A program made the position numbers and the translations under genes. 64,000 nucleotides of DNA from Pseudolysinimonas_A sp039912695 (GTDB lineage Bacteria > Actinomycetota > Actinomycetes > Actinomycetales > Microbacteriaceae), in assembly GCF_039912695.1 (NCBI RefSeq), contig NZ_JBDSPJ010000014.1, forward strand, positions 124,001 through 188,000. The letters are read 5' to 3'. This document shows, piece by piece, positions 32,066 to 39,978 of the stretch. Positions within the stretch are counted from its first letter, which is position 1. Each line of letters starts with the position of its first letter. The notes under the pieces were generated by a model. It saw only the letters and a program-made list of their open reading frames with translations, ran no database searches and was not told where the DNA came from.

Positions 32066-34456
32066 ATGACCCCCACCACAGACCAGACCATCGATCGAAT
32101 CGACGCCTGGTGGCGGGCGGCGAACTACCTGAGCATCGGGCAGATCTACCTGCTCGATAACCCGCTGTTGCGGCGCCCGCTGACGCGCGAACAGATCAAG
32201 CCGCGCCTGCTCGGGCACTGGGGAACCACCCCCGGCCTCAACGTGCTCTACGCGCATCTCAACCGCGTCATCCAAGAGCGGGATGTCGACATGCTCTACG
32301 TGACCGGTCCCGGGCACGGCGGACCGGGGATGGTCGCGAACGCGTACCTCGACGGCACCTACTCCGAGGTCTACTCCACGATCGAACGCACCGAAGACGG
32401 CCTGCGCAAGCTCTTTCGACAGTTCTCGTTTCCGGGCGGCATCCCGAGTCACGTCTCGCCCGATACCCCCGGTTCGATCCACGAAGGGGGCGAGCTGGGC
32501 TATTCGCTCAGCCACGCCTACGGCGCAGCGTTCGACAACCCCGATCTCATCGTGGCCTGCGTCATCGGCGATGGTGAGGCCGAGACGGGTCCGCTCGCGA
32601 CGGCCTGGCACGGCAACAAGTTTTTGAACCCCGCACAGGATGGCGTGGTGCTGCCGATCCTGCACCTCAACGGGTTCAAGATCGCCAACCCGACCGTGCT
32701 CGCGCGCATCCCGGAGTCGGAGCTGTTCGACCTGATGCGCGGCTACGGGCACGAACCCTTCCTGGTCGAGGGGGGAGCGCCAGGTGAAGACATCCGTGAC
32801 TTCCATCGTCGCTTCGCCGGGGTCCTCGACACCGTCTTCGACCGCATCGCCGCGATCAAGGCGGCGGCGGCCGACGGGTCGCTCGAGGGGCGTCCGACCT
32901 GGCCGATGATCGTGTTGCGCACGCCCAAGGGCTGGACCTGCCCCGCCGTGATCGACGGCGTGCCGGTGGAGGGAACCTGGCGGGCTCATCAGGTCCCGCT
33001 CGCGAACGCCCGCGACACCCCGGAGCACCAGCAGGTACTCGAAGACTGGATGCGGTCCTACCGACCCGAGGAACTCTTCGATGACGCCGGGGCACCGCTG
33101 CCCGAGGTCACCGCGCTCGCTCCGACCGGGAACCGCAGGATGAGCGCGAACCCGGTCGCGAACGGTGGGCTGCTGCGCCGCGACCTGAAGCTGCCCGACT
33201 TTCGCGCGGCAGGAGTCGAGGTCGATCCCGCCGAGCGTGGCGCGATCCAGGCAGAGTCGACGGCGGTGCTCGGCCACTGGCTGGCGGGAGTCATCCGGGG
33301 GAACCCCCACACGTTTCGCATCTTCGGGCCTGACGAGACGGCGTCCAACCGGCTCGCACCGGCAATCTACGAAGCGACCGACAAGCAGTGGAACGCCGAG
33401 GTGCTTCCGGTCGATGAGCACCTCGCTCCGACCGGTCGAGTCATGGAGGTGCTGAGCGAACACCAGTGCCAAGGCTGGCTCGAGGGCTACCTTCTCACCG
33501 GGCGACACGGAGTGTTCAACTCCTACGAGGCGTTCATCCACATCGTTGATTCGATGTTCAACCAGCACGCCAAGTGGCTCGAGGCATCCCGACGAATTCC
33601 GTGGCGCCGACCGGTCGCGAGCCTGAACTACCTGTTGTCGAGCCACGTCTGGCGCCAGGACCACAACGGCTTCAGCCACCAGGACCCCGGGTTCCTCGAC
33701 CTCGCGGTGAATAAGAGCAAGGAGGTCGTTCGGGCCTACCTGCCCTTCGACGCCAACACTCTGCTCTCGGTCTACGACCACTGCCTGCGCAGCGTCGACT
33801 ACGTGAATGTCGTCGTCGCCGGCAAGCAACCCGAGCCGCAGTGGCTGACGATGGAGGAGGCCATCGAGCACTGCACCCGCGGGCTCGGCATCCTGCCCTG
33901 GGCGGGCACCGAGGTCGAGGGCCGTGAACCGGATGTCGTCCTCGCCGCCGCCGGGGACGTGCCGACGCTCGAAGTACTCGCCGCGGCCGCCATTCTGCGT
34001 GACCGCATTCCGGAGTTGGCTGTTCGGGTCGTTAATGTCGTCGACCTGATGCGCCTGCAATCGGAGGGGGAGCATCCGCACGGGCTATCTGACCGGGAGT
34101 ACGATGCGGTGTTCACCGCCGACCGGCCCGTGGTCTTCGCGTACCACGGGTATCCGTGGCTGATTCATCGGCTGGCCTACCGACGCACCGGCCACAATCA
34201 ACTGCACGTGCGGGGATTTGTGGAGCGGGGCACGACGACGACACCGTTCGACATGGTGATGCTCAACGACCTCGATCGGTTCCGGCTCGCGATGGATGTG
34301 ATCGACCGGGTCCCGGGGCTCGCCGCGACGCACGGCGGGCTGCGCCAAGAGCTCGACGACGCCCGCCTGCGTGCCCGCGCGTACACCCGGGAGCATGGAG
34401 AGGACAGCCCGGTGGTCGCCAACTGGCGGTGGCCACGGTCGTCACTCGACGCCTGA
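32066..34456 (+). CDS. xfp: Xylulose-5-phosphate/fructose-6-phosphate phosphoketolase
   Basis: 796 residues from the ATG at 32066; an in-frame GTG at 32036 is less likely. Diagnostic: AANYLSIGQIYLLDNPLL, HWGTTPGLNVLYAHLNR, GPGHGGPGMVANAYLDGTY, EGGELGYSLSHAYGAA and GDGEAETGP (thiamine diphosphate site), LEGYLLTGRHGVFNSYEAF, and YHGYPWLIHRLAYRRT. It cleaves xylulose-5-P or fructose-6-P with phosphate to acetyl-phosphate and a tetrose/triose phosphate. Clustering with pta and ackA gives a phosphoketolase bypass feeding acetyl-CoA or ATP. Its presence outside bifidobacteria is known in other actinobacteria. Confidence 0.97.
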   Translation: MTPTTDQTIDRIDAWWRAANYLSIGQIYLLDNPLLRRPLTREQIKPRLLGHWGTTPGLNVLYAHLNRVIQERDVDMLYVTGPGHGGPGMVANAYLDGTYSEVYSTIERTEDGLRKLFRQFSFPGGIPSHVSPDTPGSIHEGGELGYSLSHAYGAAFDNPDLIVACVIGDGEAETGPLATAWHGNKFLNPAQDGVVLPILHLNGFKIANPTVLARIPESELFDLMRGYGHEPFLVEGGAPGEDIRDFHRRFAGVLDTVFDRIAAIKAAAADGSLEGRPTWPMIVLRTPKGWTCPAVIDGVPVEGTWRAHQVPLANARDTPEHQQVLEDWMRSYRPEELFDDAGAPLPEVTALAPTGNRRMSANPVANGGLLRRDLKLPDFRAAGVEVDPAERGAIQAESTAVLGHWLAGVIRGNPHTFRIFGPDETASNRLAPAIYEATDKQWNAEVLPVDEHLAPTGRVMEVLSEHQCQGWLEGYLLTGRHGVFNSYEAFIHIVDSMFNQHAKWLEASRRIPWRRPVASLNYLLSSHVWRQDHNGFSHQDPGFLDLAVNKSKEVVRAYLPFDANTLLSVYDHCLRSVDYVNVVVAGKQPEPQWLTMEEAIEHCTRGLGILPWAGTEVEGREPDVVLAAAGDVPTLEVLAAAAILRDRIPELAVRVVNVVDLMRLQSEGEHPHGLSDREYDAVFTADRPVVFAYHGYPWLIHRLAYRRTGHNQLHVRGFVERGTTTTPFDMVMLNDLDRFRLAMDVIDRVPGLAATHGGLRQELDDARLRARAYTREHGEDSPVVANWRWPRSSLDA

Positions 34457-34495
34457 CGGCTCCGCGGTGATCTCATGCGGTGATCTAATGCTGGG

Positions 34496-35059
34496 ATGGG
34501 TCTCTCGTCGGCGCGGTGCCTCGCAGCTGACGGATCGTGCGCGGGCGGCATCCCCGTCGACGCTCCGGTCGCCCTCTGCGAGCGGCATCTCGCACTCGCT
34601 GCCGAGTGGGCCGGTCGGGAGTACGGCATCCCGGATCTGCTGCCCTCGCCGTGCCGAGTCTGCGGGTCGCGTCTCGGTGTTCGCTACCCGTCGGGCTGGA
34701 TCTGCGGGGTCTGCGAGTGGCGAGTCGGGGAGCTGGTGGATGCCGAGCTTCCGCCGCCGCGGATCGATGTCGTCTACTACGTGCGACTGGGCGATCGCGT
34801 AAAAATCGGCACGACGAGCAACCCGCGTCAACGATTCGCCGCGATTCCGCACGAGGAGGTGCTGGCGTTCGAGCGCGGGGGGCGGGCGCTCGAGCAACGT
34901 CGGCACCTCGAGTTCGCCGTCGACCGGCTCGGCACTTCGGAGTGGTTTGCCCTGTCGCACGCGATCCGGCAGCACATCGATGTCGTCGGAGGCGGGGTCG
35001 AGTCCGCTTGGCACGCGTACGACCGGTGGCTGAGTGAGGCGATCGCTCGACACGGCTGA
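34496..35059 (+). CDS. GIY-YIG-like nuclease domain protein with zinc motifs
   Basis: 187 residues. Two possible zinc sites come first: C8/C15/C28/H31, then C53-x2-C56 and C70-x2-C73 (CRVCGSRL, GWICGVCEW). Residues about 93-152 form a MUG113/T5orf172-like GIY-YIG domain: VYYVRLGDRVKIGTTSNPRQ, RQRF, E121 or E133 as candidate catalytic acid (ALEQRRH), and GTSEWFAL. Such small proteins occur in actinobacterial and phage genomes; their role is unknown (DNA binding or nuclease). It stands between xfp and the sugar ABC operon, followed by a bidirectional terminator. No other mobile-element genes are adjacent. Confidence 0.72.
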   Translation: MGLSSARCLAADGSCAGGIPVDAPVALCERHLALAAEWAGREYGIPDLLPSPCRVCGSRLGVRYPSGWICGVCEWRVGELVDAELPPPRIDVVYYVRLGDRVKIGTTSNPRQRFAAIPHEEVLAFERGGRALEQRRHLEFAVDRLGTSEWFALSHAIRQHIDVVGGGVESAWHAYDRWLSEAIARHG

Positions 35060-35079
35060 TCAGGTCGTGAACACGTTCA

Positions 35080-35113
35080 GAAGGCCCCCGCTCTGGTGGG
35101 AGCGAGGGCCTTC
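35080..35113 (+). terminator. Bidirectional terminator
   Basis: GAAGGCCC-CCGCT and AGCG-AGGGCCTTC pair into a stable stem around a ~8-base loop, with minor bulging. It lies between the converging GIY-YIG gene (plus) and the sugar ABC permease gene (minus). Confidence 0.75.
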
Positions 35114-35128
35114 CGGCACACAGGATGC

Positions 35129-36442
35129 TTAGGTGCGAGCCCCGCCGCCACCGTTGCGCTTGCGGGAAACCGCGTCGACCGTAGCCGCGAGGATCAGCAC
35201 GGTGCCGGTCACGGCGTAGTTGATACCGGCCGCCAAGTGCAGCAGGCCGAGGCCGTTGGTGATGACCGCGATCACGAGCGCGCCGACGGCCGCATGAAGC
35301 AACCGTCCGCGTCCACCGAAGAGGCTGACCCCACCGACGACAGCGGCCGCGACACCCGACAGCACGACGTCGCGACCCATGGCTGCGTCGACCGATCCCA
35401 CGTAGGAGACCTGGAAGATGCCGGACACGACCGCGAGGGTCGAGCAGATGATGAAGGCCGTCCAGCGCACGAAGACGATCTTGACTCCGGCTCGCCGTGC
35501 TGCCTCGGCGTTGCCACCGATCGCGTAGATGTAGCGACCGTAGCGCGTGCGGTCGAGCACAAACGTTCCCAGCCACAGGATGCCGAGCACGAACGGCACG
35601 ACGATCGGAACACCCGTGACTTCGTGCCCACCGACCGTGACCCCGTTCAGCACGGTGCCGGACTGACCGCGGTTCTCGTTAAGCAGGAACACCACGATGC
35701 CACCGGCCACCAGGATGACGACCAGCTTGGCCAGCACGAGGAGGGCCGTGCGGTTCGGAACACCGGCGCGAGTGCGGCGGGCGCGGTCCCACATCGAGGT
35801 GCCGATCGAGACCAGGGCGACGACGCCGAGGAGCGCCCACCCAGCCCAGGTGGGCATGGTGCTGTTCTGGATCGCGAGAATCTCCGGAACCTGCACGAGG
35901 TACAGGCCGCCGGCACCGATGACGATCAGTTCGACACCCTGAAGTCCAAGGAAGAGACCCAGAGTCACGACGAACGACGGGATGCCGACTTTCGCGACGA
36001 AGAAACCGATCAGAGTACCGATCGCCAGGCCGATGGCAAATGCGATCGCGAGCGCGAGAATCCAGTTGAGGTGCTGCACGTTGACCAGCACGACGAAGGA
36101 ACACATCGTGACACCCGACGTGACACCGGCCGACAGGTCGATCTCGCCCAGGAGGATGACGAACACGAGGCCCATACCCAGCATGACGAGGGTTGCTGCC
36201 TGCACGAGAAGGTTGGCGAAGTTGCGCTCGGTGAGGAAGAACGGGCTCAAGACCGCGAAGAGGGCGCTGAGTACCACGAACCCGCCGACCGCGGGAAGGA
36301 CTCCCATGTCGCCGCCCCGCACGCGCGAGATCCAGCCGCGGACCTGGTCCATGAGGCCGCCCTCTTGGCCGCTCCCGATCATGTCATCGGCTGCCGGGAC
36401 CATCCCGGTGTTCGGATCGCCGAACTGCTGGTTCAGGCTCAT
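35129..36442 (-). CDS. Sugar ABC transporter permease, XylH-like
   Basis: 437 residues with about ten hydrophobic segments. It carries ANLLVQAATLVMLGMGLVFV and ILLGEIDLSAGVTSG, the conserved sequence of BPD_transp_2 permeases (RbsC/XylH), and GTLIGFFVAKVGIPSFVVTL. The long C-terminal part contains YAIGGNAEAARRAGV, the EAA-like segment of this family. It is XylH-like in length. The ATG overlaps the stop of the ATPase gene. Terminal gene of a three-gene importer operon (binding protein, ATPase, permease) read on the minus strand. Confidence 0.92.
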   Translation of the reverse strand: MSLNQQFGDPNTGMVPAADDMIGSGQEGGLMDQVRGWISRVRGGDMGVLPAVGGFVVLSALFAVLSPFFLTERNFANLLVQAATLVMLGMGLVFVILLGEIDLSAGVTSGVTMCSFVVLVNVQHLNWILALAIAFAIGLAIGTLIGFFVAKVGIPSFVVTLGLFLGLQGVELIVIGAGGLYLVQVPEILAIQNSTMPTWAGWALLGVVALVSIGTSMWDRARRTRAGVPNRTALLVLAKLVVILVAGGIVVFLLNENRGQSGTVLNGVTVGGHEVTGVPIVVPFVLGILWLGTFVLDRTRYGRYIYAIGGNAEAARRAGVKIVFVRWTAFIICSTLAVVSGIFQVSYVGSVDAAMGRDVVLSGVAAAVVGGVSLFGGRGRLLHAAVGALVIAVITNGLGLLHLAAGINYAVTGTVLILAATVDAVSRKRNGGGGART

Positions 36443-37191
36443 GCGTTCGTTCCCTCGAAGGTCTTGGTTCCGGTGATGTAGCCGACGACGTCGTCGCTGG
36501 TCACGTTCTTCGGTTCGACGGTGGCGACCATCTGGCCGAGGTAGAGCACGCTGACGAAGTCAGCAACAGCGAACACGTCGACCAGGTTGTGGCTAATGAT
36601 GATCACCGCGACACCCTGTTCGGCGAGACGCTTGACCAGGTTCAGCACCTGTTCGGTCTGGGCGACGCCGAGGGCCGCGGTCGGCTCGTCGAGGATCACG
36701 ACGCGCGCGTTCTTCAGAACGGCGCGAGCGATCGCGACGGTCTGGCGCTGGCCGCCGGACAGTGACGAGACCTTCTGGCGCACCGACTTGACCGTGCGGA
36801 CCGAGAGGGAGCGCAGGGTGTCTGAGGCTTCCTTCTCCATCAGGCCCTCGTCGAAGGTGCCGAACTTGGTCTCTTCGCGGCCGAGGAACATGTTCTGCAC
36901 GATGTCGAGGTTGTCGCACAGAGCGAGGTCTTGGTAGACAACCTCGATGCCGAGCGCTGCTGCGGCGCGCGGGCTGTTCAACACGACCTCGTGGCCGTCG
37001 AACTTCACCGAGCCCGAGTCGTAGGGCTGAACTCCGGCGAGACCCTTAATCAGGGTCGACTTGCCGGCGCCGTTGTCACCGACAAGTGCGGTGACCATTC
37101 CCGGGTAGGCCTTGAGTCCGACACCCTTGAGCACGCTCACGGGTCCAAAGCTCTTGACGATGTCCGTCAATTCGATAATCGGCTCAATCAT
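36439..37191 (-). CDS. Sugar ABC transporter ATP-binding protein (single-domain)
   Basis: 250 residues. Walker A GDNGAGKSTLIKGLAG, Q-loop VYQDLALCDNLDIVQNMFLG, signature LSGGQRQTVAIARAVL, Walker B VVILDEPTAALG and H-loop ISHNL are intact. NMFLGRE and ALGIEVVYQ are typical of the ribose/xylose importer family. Only one nucleotide-binding domain is present, half the size of XylG/RbsA, as in FrcA-type systems, so it must homodimerise. It lies between the permease (4-bp overlap) and the binding protein, from which a hairpin-bearing 200-bp gap separates it. Confidence 0.93.
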   Translation of the reverse strand: MIEPIIELTDIVKSFGPVSVLKGVGLKAYPGMVTALVGDNGAGKSTLIKGLAGVQPYDSGSVKFDGHEVVLNSPRAAAALGIEVVYQDLALCDNLDIVQNMFLGREETKFGTFDEGLMEKEASDTLRSLSVRTVKSVRQKVSSLSGGQRQTVAIARAVLKNARVVILDEPTAALGVAQTEQVLNLVKRLAEQGVAVIIISHNLVDVFAVADFVSVLYLGQMVATVEPKNVTSDDVVGYITGTKTFEGTNA

Positions 37192-37335
37192 GTGGCCGGG
37201 TTCCTTTCACTGCCGCGCAACATCCCCGACCTGGTGGCTCGTCGGAAGATGGCGCTACGTGGACAACGACGCTGTGTCGGCTCAGTCTGACCTGAATCAC
37301 TCGAAGATTCGAGCTGAGTGCACTGCGGAGATGAA

Positions 37336-37379
37336 GCGAGGCCCCGTGCTGACCGAATCGGTGCAGCCCGGGGCCTCGC
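37336..37379 (-). terminator. Hairpin downstream of sugar-binding protein gene
   Basis: GCGAGGCCCCG and CGGGGCCTCGC form a perfect 11-bp stem with a 22-base loop, starting 11 bp after the binding-protein stop in its reading direction. It is followed by ~140 bp without genes before the ATPase start. Likely an attenuator that leaves the binding protein in excess. Confidence 0.7.
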
Positions 37380-37390
37380 AAATCACTGTG

Positions 37391-38443
37391 TTACTTGACG
37401 CCGTACTGGGTGCACTTGGCGGCAACGTCGCCGGTGCAGAGGTCAGCAACGGTCGCGTCGCCAGCAGCGACAACGTCCTTCACCTTGTCCGGGCCAACCA
37501 GGATCGGAACGACCTGGATGTAGGGCGTGCCGTCGTCGAGCTTCGCGTCGGCCGTGATCGTCTCACCCTTGAGGAGCGAGACGGCGGTGGCGACGGCCTT
37601 GTCGGCCTCGAGCTTGATCGGCTTGTAGACCGTGGCGGTCTGCTTGCCGAGGAGCACGTTCTGCAGACCGGCGACCGAGGCGTCCTGACCCGAGACCGGA
37701 ACGGTGAGACCGTTCTTGTCGAGGATCGTGATGACGCCCGCAGCGTTGGTGTCGTTGGCGACCCACACTGCGTCGACCTTGCCACCGACCGAGGTCAGAG
37801 CCTGCTCGAAGTTGGTCGCCGACTTGGCGCCATCCCAGATACCGGCCGGCTCAGCTGCCGGCTTGATGCCAGCGGCTTCCATCTTGGAAACAGCACCGTC
37901 GTGGAAGAACGCCGCGTTGCCGTCGGTCGGGTCGCCGCCCATGTAGATGACGATTGCCGTCTTCGGGTCCTTGCCAGCAGCGGTGAGGCCGTCGACGATG
38001 GACTGGCCCTCAAGCGCGCCAACCGTGAAGTTGTCGAACGAGACGTAGTAGTCCGCACCCTTGATGGGGCGGTCGTACGCGATGACCGGGATGTTCTGGG
38101 CCTTGGCCTTGGCGGCCACGGCAACGCCAGCACCCTGGTAGTCGACGAGGATCATGACGCCACAGCCCTGAGTGAGCTGCTGGTCGGCGATCGTCGCGTA
38201 CTTGGTGGTGTCACCCTGAGCGTTCTGGATGTCGGCAGTGAAGCCGGCGGCCTCAAGACCCTTCTGCAGGTAACCACGGTCGTTGGCTTCCCAACGCGGC
38301 GACGATGCAGCATCGGGCAGGATCACGCAAGCGCGAGTCGAGCTCGCGGTTTGGGTGCCACCGCCCGCGCCCGCACATCCGGCCAGGACGACAGCCGAGA
38401 ATCCGGCAATCGCTACAACAGAGAACAATGAAGATCGCTTCAC
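37391..38443 (-). CDS. Sugar-binding lipoprotein, XylF/ChvE-like
   Basis: 350 residues from the GTG at complement 38441-38443, chosen because GGGGAG precedes it and a lipoprotein signal (KRSSLFSVVAIAGFSAVVL, lipobox LAGC) begins there. The mature protein is a periplasmic-binding protein of the ribose/xylose type: RWEANDRGYLQKGLEAAGF, QGCGVMILVDYQGAG, IPVIAYDRPIKG, YYVSFDNFTVGALEGQ and WVANDTNAAGVI. AYDR and FDN with EGQ are typical of xylose-binding XylF and multi-sugar ChvE. The sugar is not certain; alpha-mannosidase downstream of the shared control region suggests a mannoside-derived sugar. Confidence 0.9.
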   Translation of the reverse strand: MKRSSLFSVVAIAGFSAVVLAGCAGAGGGTQTASSTRACVILPDAASSPRWEANDRGYLQKGLEAAGFTADIQNAQGDTTKYATIADQQLTQGCGVMILVDYQGAGVAVAAKAKAQNIPVIAYDRPIKGADYYVSFDNFTVGALEGQSIVDGLTAAGKDPKTAIVIYMGGDPTDGNAAFFHDGAVSKMEAAGIKPAAEPAGIWDGAKSATNFEQALTSVGGKVDAVWVANDTNAAGVITILDKNGLTVPVSGQDASVAGLQNVLLGKQTATVYKPIKLEADKAVATAVSLLKGETITADAKLDDGTPYIQVVPILVGPDKVKDVVAAGDATVADLCTGDVAAKCTQYGVK

Positions 38444-38583
38444 AGTGCTCCCCTTCTTTGAAGGTGAGGTAAACCCCTCGCTGGTGCCCCAGATCGTCTT
38501 CGACGGGGGCATCAGCAATGCTCTCCCCTTGCGTTGGGGATTCCGTACAAACTTGATAACGCTTAGGTAACTTTCAAATGTTT

Positions 38584-38598
38584 TCGAAACGTTTACGA
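38584..38598 (-). promoter_or_regulatory. LacI-type operator palindrome
   Basis: TCGAAACGTTTACGA is a near-perfect palindrome around AAACGTTT, the half-sites of LacI/GalR-family regulators. It lies ~140 bp upstream of the sugar-binding protein start and overlaps the stop codon of the symporter gene. A TTGAAA (-35-like) follows in the minus direction. No LacI-family gene is in the window, so the binder is elsewhere. Confidence 0.55.
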
Positions 38599-39963
38599 AA
38601 GTCCCAGATCGGCGACCGGCTCCTGGGGGCCGAGTTTGTAAAAGAAAAACGGCACCAGCGAGGCCACGCAACTGACCGCCGGGAGGATCGTGATCGCCAG
38701 AAAGACGGTGTCTTGCATCTGCGGGGTGACCGTGACGCCATCCTGGTATCCGGCGATCACGATGAAGATTCCGAAGGCCAGCACCGAGAACGCGCTCATC
38801 ACTTTGGTCACGAAGGTGAGGGTCGCGAACGAGATCCCGTCGTTACGGACCCCGGTCTTCTGCTCGGCGTAGTCAACGGCATCCGCGATCATCGTGGTCT
38901 GCGCGACCAGAAACACCCCGAGCATGAGGCCGCTCAGGAAGATGAACACGACGAGCACGATGAGGTTCTCAAACCCCGCGAAATACATGCCGACGTAGAT
39001 GATCGCGGCCGCGACGGCGCTGAACAGGATGAGGGTGCGGCCGGAAACGCGGCGCATCACGACGGGCGTCGTGAAGGCAGCGATCACCATCCCCGCAATG
39101 ATCGCCGCGCCGACGAGCGTGAAGTTCTCATCGCTGCCGTAGGCGACCACGACAAACACGGCGCCGCCCGCCTGCACGATCGAGCGGCCGAAGCCGAGCA
39201 CTGAGCCGAGCAACACGAGCAGAAGAGGCTTGTTCTGAAAGAGCGTCCCGAACAGTTGCCGAAATCCCAGTGGCTCGGTTGTGGTCGCGCGCTCACGCGG
39301 AACAAAGAACGCCAGAAGGAAGATTCCCATCCCGACGACCGCGATCACCGCAACGGCGCGAGACCACCCGGCCGCGGTTGTGTCAGGCCCGAAGCTGAGG
39401 GCCGCGGCGAGCTTGGGCGCGCCGAGCGTTGAGAGTCCGATCGCAATTGCCCCGAAGGCCCGCACGTTTCCGATCACCCGGGCGCGCCGGGTCTGGTCGG
39501 GGAATGCCGACCCGATGAGCCCCCAGAGCGGAACGTCGCAGGCCGCGTAGACAAAGCCCCAGACCAGGTAGCAGATCGTGAAGTAGACGAGCTGCCCACT
39601 CTCGTCGATGTCGGGCACCGCGAAGATTAGTGCGGTCAGCAGCGCGACGGGAGCTGCAGAGAACAGGATGAACGGCCGCAACTTGCCCCACCGGGTGCGG
39701 GTGCGGTCGACCAGGGTTCCCACGAAGGGGTCGGCGATGGCATCCACGATGCGGGCGACGGTCAGCACCACGGTGACGACCGCGATCGCTCCGACGCTCA
39801 GACCCACGTACTCGACGAGGTAGAAGAGCAGGAAGGTGCTCACCGTCGCGTAGACCAGGTTCTGCCCGAAGGCCGCTGTCACGATCGCGGTGGATTGCGC
39901 CCGCGGCGTCGGCATCCACACTGCCTTGAGCGGCTTGCGGGTCGGGTCGGTGGTCGACGTCAT
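38593..39963 (-). CDS. GPH-family sugar:cation symporter (MFS)
   Basis: 456 residues with about twelve hydrophobic segments. The N-terminal half carries ARIVDAIADPFVGTLVDRTR and RWGKLRPFILFSAAP, the D-PxxG-xxxDRTRxRWGKxRP signature of the glycoside-pentoside-hexuronide (MelB/UidB/XynB) family. Also GFVYAACDVPLWGLIGSAFP. It imports sugars or glycosides with a cation. It lies 15 bp after the alpha-mannosidase gene, so probably a two-gene operon: importer plus hydrolase for a mannoside. Its stop overlaps the LacI-type palindrome of the next transcription unit. Confidence 0.92.
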   Translation of the reverse strand: MTSTTDPTRKPLKAVWMPTPRAQSTAIVTAAFGQNLVYATVSTFLLFYLVEYVGLSVGAIAVVTVVLTVARIVDAIADPFVGTLVDRTRTRWGKLRPFILFSAAPVALLTALIFAVPDIDESGQLVYFTICYLVWGFVYAACDVPLWGLIGSAFPDQTRRARVIGNVRAFGAIAIGLSTLGAPKLAAALSFGPDTTAAGWSRAVAVIAVVGMGIFLLAFFVPRERATTTEPLGFRQLFGTLFQNKPLLLVLLGSVLGFGRSIVQAGGAVFVVVAYGSDENFTLVGAAIIAGMVIAAFTTPVVMRRVSGRTLILFSAVAAAIIYVGMYFAGFENLIVLVVFIFLSGLMLGVFLVAQTTMIADAVDYAEQKTGVRNDGISFATLTFVTKVMSAFSVLAFGIFIVIAGYQDGVTVTPQMQDTVFLAITILPAVSCVASLVPFFFYKLGPQEPVADLGLS

Positions 39964-39978
39964 TGTCGAATCCCTTTC

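Noticed and set aside
30689..34081. 1130-residue minus-strand open frame opposite pta/ackA/xfp
   Set aside because: It lies entirely antisense to three recognised enzymes with intact motifs; long stop-free antisense frames are expected in high-GC coding DNA. Composition is Arg/Asp/Gly/Val-biased with no domain.
34485..35576. 363-residue minus-strand open frame spanning the GIY-YIG gene and the sugar permease
   Set aside because: It crosses a strong terminator and two recognised genes in the wrong frame; Arg-rich composition typical of frame shadows.
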